Shown piece by piece: positions 16,466 to 25,662 of a DNA stretch of 31,818 bases. The translations under genes were made by a program, and so were the position numbers. The stretch comes from Bacteroidota bacterium. GTDB taxonomy: Bacteria > Bacteroidota > Bacteroidia > Sphingobacteriales > Sphingobacteriaceae. The notes below the pieces were generated by a model. That model searched no databases and was not told the origin of the DNA. It was given only the letters and a program-made list of their open reading frames with translations. Every line of letters begins with the position of its first letter. The first letter of the stretch is position 1. The stretch spans positions 1 through 31,818 of the forward strand of contig JABDBT010000010.1 in NCBI GenBank assembly GCA_013288465.1, written 5' to 3'.

Positions 16466-17584
16466 TTAGTTTTTATAAAATAACTTGATATAACTATCCG
16501 TGATTGCCTCCCAATTAAACCTGGATTTTATATCAATTGTGCCTAAGCTAGCTTTGTGTTTAATAAGTTCCGGGTTTTCTAGTGAGAAAGCAAGTATTGC
16601 ACGTAACGAATCGGCGTCCCCCGATTTAAAGGTTAAGGCATTTTCATTGGTTATAAAAGTATTTTCTTTTATATCCGAACAAATCAAGGGTGTTCCGAGC
16701 CCCATTACGGTAAGGATCACAGGCGACAGGCCTTCTATCAAAGAAGGCTGTACGTAGGCATAAGCGTTCTTAATTAAAATATTCGTATCATCACCATAAA
16801 TATAGCCTGGAAAAAGTATCCGATCGTCTTTTGTATCTTTTATTTTTAGTTCGTATTTTGACGCATTTGGCGAACCTCCGATCAGTACTAATTTTTTATC
16901 TGTATTAAGTTTCAGAAAAGCTTCAATTAGCAGGTGTATGCCTTTGTCAGGAATAAAGCGGCCTACGAAAAGAAAATATTCAAAAGGCTTTAAGCCCATT
17001 AGTTTAATAATTGCTGTATTATCAGGGGGAGGCTGCACCTCTGATCCATACGGAATAAAATAGAACTTGCGCGAGAATTTATGTTCAAAATATTCTTTTG
17101 TATAAATGTTGTCAAAAACAACTTTATTCGGCAGATAAGCGGTTGCATAATTGGAGAAGATGTAAAATAACTTGCCATACCAAGGCCATTTATCTCTTTT
17201 CCAGTCCATGGCAAACTGGGTAACAACAACGCTTTTACCGGCTATTCTTAAAAAAAACGCCCAAATACTATTTGCTCCACTTTGCAAATGGACCTGATCA
17301 GCAGTGTTGTGAAATATTACATCAAATGTGGCTTTTGCTGAATGTAAAAGGGTATCGAAGCCCGCTTTATTTACGGTTTTTAAATATTTAATTTTAACTC
17401 CTTCAAATTCATCAATTAAATTATCCTTATCACCGGGATATATTCTGCTGTAAGCAATTAATGAATGACCGCGCTTAACAATTCTTGGATATAAGTCAAA
17501 TGCAAATTTATCTGAACCGGCAGCACCCGCTTTTGGGGGTATGGATCTAAATCCTCCAAATGCCGCAATCCTTAATTTTTTCAT
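16466..17584 (-). CDS. GT4-family glycosyltransferase with DUF1972-like N-terminus
   Basis: A 372-residue GT-B glycosyltransferase. The N-terminus A-F-G-G-F-R-S-I-P-P-K-A-G resembles the DUF1972 domain of rhamnosyl- and related transferases. The C-terminal domain has FLFVGRFIPDKGIHLLIEAF and the donor motif region around 284-299. There the usual E-x7-E is altered: Glu284 is present, but the second Glu is Thr292 (E-G-L-S-P-V-I-L-T). That residue normally contacts the nucleotide sugar, so the donor site is atypical or the activity reduced. It starts a - strand pair with the next GT4 (9 bp gap). A long divergent intergenic region lies upstream. Confidence 0.85.
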   Translation of the reverse strand: MKKLRIAAFGGFRSIPPKAGAAGSDKFAFDLYPRIVKRGHSLIAYSRIYPGDKDNLIDEFEGVKIKYLKTVNKAGFDTLLHSAKATFDVIFHNTADQVHLQSGANSIWAFFLRIAGKSVVVTQFAMDWKRDKWPWYGKLFYIFSNYATAYLPNKVVFDNIYTKEYFEHKFSRKFYFIPYGSEVQPPPDNTAIIKLMGLKPFEYFLFVGRFIPDKGIHLLIEAFLKLNTDKKLVLIGGSPNASKYELKIKDTKDDRILFPGYIYGDDTNILIKNAYAYVQPSLIEGLSPVILTVMGLGTPLICSDIKENTFITNENALTFKSGDADSLRAILAFSLENPELIKHKASLGTIDIKSRFNWEAITDSYIKLFYKN

Positions 17585-18129
17585 ATTATACAGCTTACCC
17601 GACTTAATTATTTAGTGAGGCATAAAGTAAATCAAAATGTCGGCAACATTCAATTTATAAATTTAAAAATTTGCTCATTAGCTATGATGCAATTCCATAC
17701 TTCCATTAATCCGGCGGTGCCATTTAATTCAATGTAAAAATTGCTTTGTGTCCTAATAATATATTTAATCAAACAAAATCCAAAAAAACTTGTATTAATT
17801 GTATAATATATATTATTAGCGTTTATGAAATTTGATGTAGCGTTAACTGGAATCGGTATTATTTTTCGAAACCTATAAAAAATGTATGCTAAATTTAGTT
17901 AACAACATAACTCACCCCGCTATAAGTTTTATTATAATACATGTAACACTGCCGGTCCTTTATGCGTTATAATATTTAGATTATATAAAATTTAACTTAG
18001 CGGACTTTTGGAAAACATGCTGGTATTGAAGTAAAAAAAGTTAAATTTGGACACTGAAATCTAACCGAACAAATACTTTGCGGCTATTATTTATGCAATA
18101 CCAGTTTTAATAGAAGCAATAACATCAAT
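17585..18129. promoter_or_regulatory. Long divergent intergenic region with a candidate promoter
   Basis: This 545-bp, very AT-rich stretch separates the - strand GT4 pair from the + strand RmlD-like gene. I found no convincing coding frame. For the + strand, TAAATTTG at 18042-18049 matches the TAnnTTTG -7 box and lies about 80 bases before the ATG; its -33 partner is unclear. No exact box was found for the - strand gene. The length leaves room for regulatory sites or a small RNA, but I see no diagnostic structure. Confidence 0.35.
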
Positions 18130-19071
18130 ATGAAGAAAAAAATTTACATTGCAGGTGCGGGTGGAATGCTTGGAGAAGCTTTTTACCGGGTGTTTAAAAA
18201 TGATTATGAAGTTAAATGTACTGACAAGGATGTAAACGAAAAATGGCTTAGCTTTTTAGATTTTCGCGATTTTGAAAAGTATAAAAAGGAAGTTGAAGAT
18301 TTTAATCCCGATTACCTGTTTCATTTAGGTGCATACACTGATCTTGAATTTTGCGAACTTAATTTAGAGGATACCTATCTTACCAATACTACATCAGTAG
18401 AAAACGCAGTGTTTATTGCTAACAGGTTGAATATACCGCTGTTATACATTAGCACCGCTGGTATTTTTGACGGCACAAAAGATTTTTATGATGATTGGGA
18501 TGAACCTAACCCGCTTGGTCATTATGCACGTTCTAAATACATGGGCGAGCGTTATGTGCGTGAACATGCAGGCAGGTATATTATTTGCCGTGCAGGCTGG
18601 ATGATGGGTGGCGGCCCTGATAAGGACAAAAAGTTTATAAATAAAATAATTAAACAATTGGCAAGTGGTAAACGTGATTTGCATATTGTAAATGATAAAG
18701 ACGGCACACCAACTTTCACTGTAGATTTTGCTAAGAACGTTAAGTTATTAATAGAAAAAGAATATTGGGGTTTGTATAACCTGGTTTGTAATGGAGAAAC
18801 CAGTCGGCGAGAAGTTGCAGAAGAATTGGTAAATATATTAGGCCTGGAGAACGAGGTTACTTTTCATGAAGTTACTTCAGGGTATTTTAAAGATACCTAT
18901 TTTGCGCCAAGGCCACCCTCCGAACGATTGATTAACCGCAAGCTGGAGTTAAGGAATATGAATATTATGCGTGATTGGAAAATCGCGTTAAGAGAATACA
19001 TTGATGACTATTATACTGATTACCTGAAAGGAAAAATTTACTCGGAAAAAGAGGATATCGCTATTATTTAA
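18130..19071 (+). CDS. RmlD-like NAD(P)-dependent sugar-nucleotide reductase/epimerase
   Basis: A 313-residue extended SDR. The nucleotide-binding motif GAGGMLG is at 9-15. Ser108-Thr109 (ISTAGIFDG) and Tyr132/Lys136 (YARSK) provide the catalytic residues. The overall pattern resembles dTDP-4-dehydrorhamnose reductase (RmlD), including the STxxxFDG segment and R-A-G-W at the substrate side. It would reduce a 4-keto group, or act on a related nucleotide sugar, in the cytoplasm. No RmlA/B/C genes are in the window, so a dTDP-rhamnose role is unproven. It is transcribed alone, between two - strand operons, and a stem-loop follows its stop. Confidence 0.82.
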   Translation: MKKKIYIAGAGGMLGEAFYRVFKNDYEVKCTDKDVNEKWLSFLDFRDFEKYKKEVEDFNPDYLFHLGAYTDLEFCELNLEDTYLTNTTSVENAVFIANRLNIPLLYISTAGIFDGTKDFYDDWDEPNPLGHYARSKYMGERYVREHAGRYIICRAGWMMGGGPDKDKKFINKIIKQLASGKRDLHIVNDKDGTPTFTVDFAKNVKLLIEKEYWGLYNLVCNGETSRREVAEELVNILGLENEVTFHEVTSGYFKDTYFAPRPPSERLINRKLELRNMNIMRDWKIALREYIDDYYTDYLKGKIYSEKEDIAII

Positions 19072-19104
19072 AAATAGATATTGCAACTTACCGATACTTG
19101 TTTT

Positions 19105-19143
19105 ATCATCTTTACTTGGGCTTTTGCTTCTGGTAAAGATGAT
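19105..19143. terminator. Stem-loop at a convergent gene junction
   Basis: ATCATCTTTAC (19105-19115) and GTAAAGATGAT (19133-19143) form a perfect 11-bp inverted repeat with a 17-base loop, between the stop codons of the convergent RmlD-like and GT4 genes. Neither side has a clear T-run, so it may be a weak bidirectional terminator or a transcript-stabilising hairpin. Confidence 0.45.
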
Positions 19144-19168
19144 GAATGAAGCAATTTATAATAAATAG

Positions 19169-20305
19169 TTACACCGCCTTTCTGAATATTTCCACCAACT
19201 GAACGGCAGTTTTTTGCCACGAAAAATCCTTTAAGCGTTCTTCTCCCTTGTTGATCATACTTTTTTGCAAATCGTTATCATCAAGCACTATTTTTATTTT
19301 TGCTGCAATATCAGCGGCATCAAATGGGTTGAATTGTAAAACCGCGCTACCCCCAACTTCTGGCAGACAGGTGTTGCCTGCTACCAATACAGGCAGGTGA
19401 TGTTTGAAAGCTTCCAGCACCGGGATACCAAATCCCTCATTTATCGATGGAAAAACATACATTAAAGCATCTTTGTACAGTCGGCTCAGCTCCTCATCAC
19501 GTAAATATCCGGTAAGTACAACCTTATCCTCAAGATGTGCCTTTGCAATTGCATCTTTAATTAACTCAAGATCGCTGTCGATTGGGTTTACCGGCACCGA
19601 CCCGGCCAGCACTACCTTTAACCCGGGATATTCTGATTTTTTTAACCGGCTGAACGCGTCTATCAGGGCTGGAATGTTTTTCCTTTTATACATTGACCCA
19701 ACATGTAAAATATAGTTTTTGGCGCTCAAAGAAAGTTTATTTAACAATTGGCCGGTATCATCGGCTTCATCGCCGCTGTCTAAGGTTTTAGCGCCCTCAT
19801 ATATCACCACTAATTTCTCATCGTCAATTCCTGTAAAATAATTGACCTGCTTTTTTGACCAGGCTGTTGGAACTATAACGAATGGTGATCGCTTTGCAGC
19901 CGGAACAGCAGTTTTCATATAAAGCCATAGCCATAATTTACCGTAGTTTTCAGGGTTTTCAAAACAAAATGCATCGTGAAAAACCGGTATGGTTTTATAG
20001 CCTAAATGTACCAGGGGAACGCAATTATCAGTACAAAAGATAATATCACAGTTTTTAAAAAAAGCTTTAAGTGGCAAAACCAACTGCTTCCATAACTGGT
20101 ACCTGGCATGTTCAATCAACCTAAATATTTTCTGCTCGCCGGTATAAACAGGTAAGCGTGTATCCAAAAAATGAAAATGAAGACTGTCGTTATTCATTTT
20201 TTTGAATTCGCGGCACAATTCTTCCAGATAGGTTTTTGTACCCGTTTTAGCTACCCGCAGGTCTCTTATATCTACACCTATAATTAATGGTTTATTTTCC
20301 TTCAC
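19169..20305 (-). CDS. GT4-family glycosyltransferase (mannosyltransferase-like)
   Basis: A 378-residue GT-B enzyme. The N-terminus I-G-V-D-I-R-D-L-R ... G-T-K-T-Y-L-E-E-L fits the GT4 group that includes WbdA/MtfB-like mannosyltransferases. The donor side has LHVGSMYKRKNIPALIDAF, then P-S-I-N-E-G-F-G-I-P-V-L-E, an intact E-x7-E, and G-N-T-C-L-P-E-V-G-G. The start codon is GTG (20305-20303); the first 14 bp overlap the end of the acyltransferase gene, so it is translationally coupled as the last gene of the 24578-to-19169 operon. The donor sugar cannot be fixed from sequence alone. Confidence 0.88.
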   Translation of the reverse strand: MKENKPLIIGVDIRDLRVAKTGTKTYLEELCREFKKMNNDSLHFHFLDTRLPVYTGEQKIFRLIEHARYQLWKQLVLPLKAFFKNCDIIFCTDNCVPLVHLGYKTIPVFHDAFCFENPENYGKLWLWLYMKTAVPAAKRSPFVIVPTAWSKKQVNYFTGIDDEKLVVIYEGAKTLDSGDEADDTGQLLNKLSLSAKNYILHVGSMYKRKNIPALIDAFSRLKKSEYPGLKVVLAGSVPVNPIDSDLELIKDAIAKAHLEDKVVLTGYLRDEELSRLYKDALMYVFPSINEGFGIPVLEAFKHHLPVLVAGNTCLPEVGGSAVLQFNPFDAADIAAKIKIVLDDNDLQKSMINKGEERLKDFSWQKTAVQLVEIFRKAV

Positions 20306-20990
20306 GACTTTTGATCACTTTGGCAGGTACTCCTGCAACTATTGAATTGGGAGGCATTGATTTAGTAACCACGCTGCCAGCAGCTATTACACAACCCTCG
20401 CCGATAGTTACACCGGCCAAAATAGTAGCGCCCCCACCCACCCAGCAATTGTTGCAAATAACAACCGGGCTGGTGGTAACCCCTTGTGCTTTTATAGTTC
20501 GGGACAAATCCGAGAAATTATGATTTTCTGAAAATATCTTTACGCTTGGCCCCATAATTACATCATCGCCGATAGTAATGCCGCCCTCGCCTGCAAAGTA
20601 GGCCCGGGCGTTTATGCCGGTTCTATTGCCAATAACGATCCCTGTACCTTTTTGCGCGATCACTCCCGAACAAAATAATATCGAATCCCTGCCAATGGAA
20701 ACCTGGTCGCCCAGTGTTATTCCATTTTCTGATAGTGCATTGATGCTTGCATTATCTTCCAGTATTAAATTTTTTCCTGCGGTTAACTGGTAACCATGCC
20801 GTACCTTAACATTCCTGCCAATAAATAGTAAACCTGATGAACTTTTTAAAAATGGCTTTAAAAATAATCCTCTTATTATCTGTATAAACCTGCGTTTGCT
20901 TAGATAAAACAAATCCCTGGCAGAGTAGGCGCTATTCCACTTGTAATCCGGATCATTTTTTAATTTTCTAATTACTTTTTCAATGGTCAT
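20292..20990 (-). CDS. Hexapeptide-repeat (left-handed beta-helix) acyltransferase
   Basis: A 232-residue acyltransferase of the WcaF/maltose O-acetyltransferase type. Many hexapeptide turns are visible (I-T-L-G-D-Q-V-S-I-G, I-V-I-G-N-R-T-G-I, V-W-V-G-G-G-A-T-I-L-A-G-V-T-I-G-E-G-C-V-I-A-A-G-S-V-V-T-like order). The terminal A-G-V-P-A-K-V-I motif is present, and the likely catalytic His is in S-E-N-H-N-F-S. It probably O-acetylates a sugar of the repeat unit using acetyl-CoA. ATG 20990 is preferred to an upstream TTG at 20996. The gene overlaps the end of the polymerase gene by 11 bp. Confidence 0.87.
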   Translation of the reverse strand: MTIEKVIRKLKNDPDYKWNSAYSARDLFYLSKRRFIQIIRGLFLKPFLKSSSGLLFIGRNVKVRHGYQLTAGKNLILEDNASINALSENGITLGDQVSIGRDSILFCSGVIAQKGTGIVIGNRTGINARAYFAGEGGITIGDDVIMGPSVKIFSENHNFSDLSRTIKAQGVTTSPVVICNNCWVGGGATILAGVTIGEGCVIAAGSVVTKSMPPNSIVAGVPAKVIKSREGK

Positions 20991-22371
20991 ATACAAGTAC
21001 TGTTTGAGTTGTTTTTGGTTGCATAATCATACTGATCAATAAACCGGATAAAAACCAGTTCATATAAGCAAGGTACGATGACGATTCTACTTCTGATGTT
21101 AATAAAGGTATCAATAGCCCGATTTTTAAAAGTAAAACGGTCATACATACCTTTCTTTCTTTCCCTGCTAATTTTGGAAGCCACTTTAAGCTCGTTTTAA
21201 TAAACAGGATGTATATAAACAAATATAATAGTAATGCCACTACTCCTACTTGCACGCCAATGATAATGAATTGATTTTCACCGCCTGTATTTTCGTTTAA
21301 AGTAGCCCCGACTCTTCCGGATGATCCTAACCCAAGTCCAAAAGGATGCTGGATTATGGCTGCAATCCCTTCGGCCCATTGTGCAAGATGCCCCAGGCTT
21401 GACGGATCACTAAAATTAATTGTATTCATAATAACCGAAATAACGCCGGTGGAGTTTTTTTCAAATTGAAGAAAAAGATATAAAATATAAATTGCAGCCA
21501 GCCCAAAGGCAACGTGGACGGTATTGACGATAATTTTTCGTTTTGTGATCAGCGCATAAACGTATATCATGATAAAGTAGCTTACCAACGATGCCCGCGA
21601 CAAGGCAAACAAGATAGACAAAAGCGTGGCGCCCAGGGCAAGCATACCTGCGCCGTTAATATTGAACCTATTGTCATCCCTTGTGTACAAGCCTACAATT
21701 ACTGCAAGGGCAAGCAGCGTAGCAGCGGCATGTTCAAGTGGATTAGTGAAAAAACTACCAAACCGTATTAATCCGCTGTCTGAGTTAAAAGTGGTTAGCA
21801 GGCCGTATTCGCCATTGGCGTCGAGGTTATAGAAATAGTAGCTGTAATCAAAATAGCCGGAATGAAATTGCAGGGGGCTTTGGGCGGCTACTTCAATCAC
21901 GAGCACGGCCCCGGCTGCGATAGTCAGCAGTATGATATAATTAAAATATTTATTGATGTAAACAGTTTTGGGATCGAGAAAACGGCCGGTAAAATAAACC
22001 ACAATATAAAAAGAGCTACTTTTTAACGCCATCAGTCGGCCTACAAAGCTTTGATCGCCAATGGGCAGTACCGCATAAATGATGGTATATAGAAGGTAGG
22101 CAAAAATAATATAGTCGATAAAATGAAACTTGGGGCGGTGTTTAAGGGCAACTAAATTTAGTATAAAAACAGTGATGATGAGTATTTCTTTAAAGGGCTG
22201 TAAAAAAGGAATCACATCTTTCAGCCCCAGCATAAAGGCAACAGACATAGCCGTTGTGTAAATAGAAAGACCAAATACCAGGAAGATAAGTACCCCGGCC
22301 CTGTTTCCTTTTAAAACCTCTCTGAATGCAACTACAAAGGAAATGACATAAATAAGCGGAAAAATGAACAT
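20980..22371 (-). CDS. O-antigen polymerase/ligase-like membrane protein (Wzy candidate 1)
   Basis: A 463-residue inner-membrane protein with about ten or more hydrophobic helices. A periplasmic loop contains Q-H-P-F-G-L-G-L-G-S-S-G-R-V-G, the signature of the Wzy/WaaL (PF04932-like) family, followed by ENQFIIIGVQVGVVALLLY. The residues around R-F-G-S-F-F-T-N-P (about 206-214) are also typical. In an operon with a flippase, it is most likely the Wzy polymerase that joins repeat units on the periplasmic face. Ligase function cannot be excluded. It lies 19 bp after the GT2 gene. Confidence 0.85.
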   Translation of the reverse strand: MFIFPLIYVISFVVAFREVLKGNRAGVLIFLVFGLSIYTTAMSVAFMLGLKDVIPFLQPFKEILIITVFILNLVALKHRPKFHFIDYIIFAYLLYTIIYAVLPIGDQSFVGRLMALKSSSFYIVVYFTGRFLDPKTVYINKYFNYIILLTIAAGAVLVIEVAAQSPLQFHSGYFDYSYYFYNLDANGEYGLLTTFNSDSGLIRFGSFFTNPLEHAAATLLALAVIVGLYTRDDNRFNINGAGMLALGATLLSILFALSRASLVSYFIMIYVYALITKRKIIVNTVHVAFGLAAIYILYLFLQFEKNSTGVISVIMNTINFSDPSSLGHLAQWAEGIAAIIQHPFGLGLGSSGRVGATLNENTGGENQFIIIGVQVGVVALLLYLFIYILFIKTSLKWLPKLAGKERKVCMTVLLLKIGLLIPLLTSEVESSSYLAYMNWFLSGLLISMIMQPKTTQTVLVYDH

Positions 22372-22390
22372 GCTGTATAGGGATACTATA

Positions 22391-23323
22391 TTATTTATTT
22401 ATAGGCCAAATTAGGTTTTTTGGCGTGAATAATCCATCTTTCAGACCTTTAATTAAATATCCGGCCTTTTTATTACGGCCCCGAAGCTTAAAGTATATTA
22501 ATAAAGAAATGTAATAAAAACCGCTTATAATTATATAAATGGGATAACAAAGCTTATTTCCGTATTTCCGTAAAACCCATAGGCGGTTCCTGCTCACATA
22601 ATAATGAATTACCGGACTTAAAATCCCTTCCTTTCCTTTAACCTCCGCTTTGCCCGATACCCCTGCTTCATGATACATTTTGCATGAAGGTAAATAATGC
22701 AGTTCGTAACCCATTTCGCGTATCATGAAAGAAAGATCAACATCTTCATAATACAAAAAGAATTTTGGGTTAAACAGGCCGCATTTTATTAAAGCGCTGT
22801 TGCGGGTAAGCATGCAGCATCCTGTTACCCATTGGGCAGCTTTAAAAGTATCCGTGTCATTTTGCGCAGGAAGCTTCCTTTCAGAATAAATCAGACCCAA
22901 TACCCGGTTAAACCCGCCTTTACCGTTCCATATTTTTGCTCTGTCGTGCATCCAATAAATAGCAGGCTGTACCGCCGCCGCTTCGGGGTAATTGTTTAAA
23001 TGCGTGCTGAGCTTAGTAACAATATCCTCATCAACCAAAGTATCTGTATTGATGAGCAGCGAATAGGTATAACCTTTATCAATGCTATAATTTAAACCCC
23101 GGTTATTGCCTTCGGCAAAGCCCAGGTTTTCATGGTTATCAATATAGATCAGGTCGGGAAACTGCGTTTGCAGTAAGGTTAAGGAGCCATCTGTTGACCC
23201 ATTATCGGCAATTATAATATCAAACAGGCGTTCGTCACAATACCGTTTTAACGATGTAATGCAATTAGCCGTATATACAGGCGTATTCCAGTTGAGCAAT
23301 ATTACGGCTACGGGTTTAGGCAT
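22391..23323 (-). CDS. GT2-family glycosyltransferase (WbbL/rhamnosyltransferase-like)
   Basis: A 310-residue GT-A enzyme. The N-terminal VAVILLNWNTPVYTANCITSL and I-I-A-D-N-G-S-T-D-G bind the nucleotide. The metal-site region is L-L-I-N-T-D-T. An FLYYEDVDLSFMIREMGY block carries the acidic catalytic pair, preceded by Q-W-V-T-G-C-C-M-L. A hydrophobic segment near residues 260-280 suggests membrane attachment. The pattern is typical of WbbL-like rhamnosyl- or related transferases acting on lipid-linked acceptors. Its ATG overlaps the flippase stop by 8 bp. Confidence 0.9.
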   Translation of the reverse strand: MPKPVAVILLNWNTPVYTANCITSLKRYCDERLFDIIIADNGSTDGSLTLLQTQFPDLIYIDNHENLGFAEGNNRGLNYSIDKGYTYSLLINTDTLVDEDIVTKLSTHLNNYPEAAAVQPAIYWMHDRAKIWNGKGGFNRVLGLIYSERKLPAQNDTDTFKAAQWVTGCCMLTRNSALIKCGLFNPKFFLYYEDVDLSFMIREMGYELHYLPSCKMYHEAGVSGKAEVKGKEGILSPVIHYYVSRNRLWVLRKYGNKLCYPIYIIISGFYYISLLIYFKLRGRNKKAGYLIKGLKDGLFTPKNLIWPINK

Positions 23324-24578
23324 TGTGTGTAGAAGGTTTTTTTATCGCGTACTCATACATCAGCCATGCTGCCGTTTCAACAATAAGGGTAAATGATCCA
23401 ATTAAAAAAGCATTCCCTATGTTTAGGGATATAAATGCCACCAATATGGCTGTTATGAACAATATTACGGCAATCCTGAATATGTAAACCGTATTGTTTT
23501 TTAAAAGCTGATCAAGTACGTTTAAAACATTTAAAGCCGATATTGCCGGTACAAACGCCATTATCCTTAAAAACAAAACAGCAGTTGGGCTTGGTTCTGG
23601 TGAAAGTACCTGTATAATAAAACCGGCCAGGATAAATATAAGTATCGAACCTGCAAAAAACACCCCCGCAAGCAGGTATTTGGTTTTTTGGCGATAAGCG
23701 TTCCAAAACTTTATACTTTGCTTATATATATGAGCCGTATTTGGATAAATGGCGTTATTAATAGTAATAAGCAGGTTTCGGCATTGGCCTATTACCCTGT
23801 CACATAAAGTATATGGGCCCAATAAGGTCGCATAACCCCACCGCGGCAAAGCAAATATGATAATTGATTGCTGCAGGTTAATAGAAATGTTATTGATAGT
23901 AAGGTAAAAATTATCCTTACCTATTTTCGATAATTCGCTTTTTAATGGCAGTTGAAATGATAGTTTAAATGAAAAACCAAAATAGACCAATAAACCCAAA
24001 TAGGTTAAAGTATTGCCCATACCTAAAATAAAATTAACCCACCCTGCGTTAGTGGGGCCCTTAATAAAAATAAGGATGGCCACGATGGCAACGGCATTAA
24101 ATACCAGGTTACATATATTAAATAACTTTAGCTTTTCGGCTCCTATAAAAAAGCATAGCGGGTTAAAAACTTCGGCTAAAACAATGGGTATAGCCAGCAG
24201 CAGGTAAGGGTAATAAAGTGTGTTAAACCAGTGTAGTGCAAACATCAGCGCAATGAAAAGTATGAAAATAATTGCTCTTATCAGTAAAGTATTGTAAAAC
24301 ACCACGCTTAGCTTTTTATTATCCTTTATATTAAATGCAACATCCCTTACACCTGTTTGGCTAGTGCCATAACTAACAAAGGCTATCATAAACTGGGCAA
24401 ACCTATTGGCATACATAATGGTGCCAAATTTATCAATGCCCACTATGCGTGTAACAATTGGAATAACAAGAAACATCAATAAAATATTGGAAAGCTGGAT
24501 ACCGCTTAAATTGAAAAAGTTTGACAGGATATTAGTTGCCCTCAATTGGCGGAAAGAGTCCTTTATGCGTTGTTTCAA
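23316..24578 (-). CDS. Polysaccharide flippase (Wzx/RfbX, MATE-like PST family)
   Basis: A 420-residue integral membrane protein with about 12 hydrophobic helices, beginning with the family-typical LSNFFNLSGIQLSNILLMFL and the G-I-D-K-F-G-T-I segment. Wzx flippases move the undecaprenyl-linked repeat unit to the periplasm. The start is TTG (24578-24576); a stop lies two codons upstream in frame and the next Met is inside the first helix, so TTG is the best choice. It heads the tightly overlapping operon down to 19169. It is the only flippase in the window. Confidence 0.9.
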   Translation of the reverse strand: MKQRIKDSFRQLRATNILSNFFNLSGIQLSNILLMFLVIPIVTRIVGIDKFGTIMYANRFAQFMIAFVSYGTSQTGVRDVAFNIKDNKKLSVVFYNTLLIRAIIFILFIALMFALHWFNTLYYPYLLLAIPIVLAEVFNPLCFFIGAEKLKLFNICNLVFNAVAIVAILIFIKGPTNAGWVNFILGMGNTLTYLGLLVYFGFSFKLSFQLPLKSELSKIGKDNFYLTINNISINLQQSIIIFALPRWGYATLLGPYTLCDRVIGQCRNLLITINNAIYPNTAHIYKQSIKFWNAYRQKTKYLLAGVFFAGSILIFILAGFIIQVLSPEPSPTAVLFLRIMAFVPAISALNVLNVLDQLLKNNTVYIFRIAVILFITAILVAFISLNIGNAFLIGSFTLIVETAAWLMYEYAIKKPSTHNA

Positions 24579-24966
24579 AAGCTATGGATTGGTGTTGAAG
24601 CAAATTTAGCTTAATTTAATTATAAACAAGGTGAAGTGAGTGAGTGATGCCCCCAAATACCGGGAAATTGCTTAAAAAAAAACCTTTTCTTGATGGTGAA
24701 ATTATGTTAACAACAAGAAAAATTTGGCTCAGAAATGTTAGGAAGTTTTTTGAAAAAGTTATCCACTTTCGGCAAAATATCAACAAAAGCATAGGTGTTC
24801 ATTAGTTTGGTATATATTTAAAATTGTTAAGTACAAGATAGTATTTTGCACATTTTGACTTAATGCACTAAATACATAGTTTAATGTTAAGATGTGTGTT
24901 TCTGCAAATAAATTATGTTTTGATGTTTTTTGCAATCGTTTGTTTTAACAACAAAATGCTATAGTA
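24579..24966. other. Divergent intergenic region
   Basis: The 388 bp between the - strand flippase operon and the + strand TolC-like/Wzc-like operon hold no convincing gene. The - strand promoter listed separately is near its left end. For the + strand I see only near-matches to TAnnTTTG (for example around 24842-24848 and 24914-24922, each off by one base in spacing). No large inverted repeat was found by eye. Confidence 0.5.
24601..24630 (-). promoter_or_regulatory. Candidate Bacteroidota promoter for the flippase operon
   Basis: On the - strand, TAAATTTG (24608-24601) matches the TAnnTTTG -7 box, and CTTG (24630-24627) lies upstream with an 18-base spacer, close to the usual TTTG-N19 layout. 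Transcription would start just before the TTG start codon at 24578, giving a very short leader. This is the best promoter match in the window. Confidence 0.5.
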
Positions 24967-25662
24967 ATGACCTTTAAAAAAAACCTCCCGCTCATTTTAC
25001 TTTTTATCCTTTTTCTGCAAAAAAACGGAATAGCACAGCAGGTAAGTATTGTGCCTGATCTTTCGGATGTATATGTTGATAAACTGGTTAACGTAGCCAA
25101 AAATTTCTATCCACGGGTTAAATCAGGCCAAAATCATATCAATGTAGCAACCGATATACTTAGAAAAAACAGGGCGGCATTTTGGGAAATTATAACCGCC
25201 TCATACGTATATCAACCCAACCAAAATGCACAGGTTAACCCGGTTTCGCCACAAACCAGTTATTTTAAAGGCTACCAGGCGGGTGTTTTTTTAAATATGG
25301 GCACATTATTGGAGAGGCCATTTTCGGTTAAACAATCAAAAGAGGAATTGCAGATAGCCGTTAATGACCGCGATGAGTATTTGATAACACTTGCAACCGA
25401 AGTTAAAAAAAGATATTATACTTTCCTGCAACGCCAGGCCGAAGTGAAAATACAGATAAAAACACTACAGGACAATGACGCTGTATTAAAAGATATCAGG
25501 TACAAGTTTGAAAAAGGTGAAGAAACATTTGCTGTTTATAACCAGGCGCAAATAAGCAATTCGTCTCAAATGATGTCAAAAGTGGCTGCCGAAGCCGCAT
25601 TGTTTGCGGCAAGGGCCGATGTTGAAGAATTGCTGGGCACTAAAATAGAAAATATAAAATAA
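24967..25662 (+). CDS. Half-length TolC-like outer-membrane protein
   Basis: A 231-residue exported protein; the signal peptide ends near Ala23 (GIA/QQ). The mature part has an N-terminal helix (about 35-70), two strand-like segments (A-S-Y-V-Y-Q-P and G-Y-Q-A-G-V-F-L-N-M-G), then long amphipathic helices (about 110-225) ending in A-A-R-A-D-V-E-E-L-L-G, as in TolC/OEP proteins. TolC normally has two such repeats and more than 400 residues; this is about one repeat, with no frameshift visible. Its stop overlaps the Wzc-like start (TAATG), so the two proteins are probably made together. It may be the outer-membrane partner in this export system. The family call is moderately confident. Confidence 0.65.
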   Translation: MTFKKNLPLILLFILFLQKNGIAQQVSIVPDLSDVYVDKLVNVAKNFYPRVKSGQNHINVATDILRKNRAAFWEIITASYVYQPNQNAQVNPVSPQTSYFKGYQAGVFLNMGTLLERPFSVKQSKEELQIAVNDRDEYLITLATEVKKRYYTFLQRQAEVKIQIKTLQDNDAVLKDIRYKFEKGEETFAVYNQAQISNSSQMMSKVAAEAALFAARADVEELLGTKIENIK

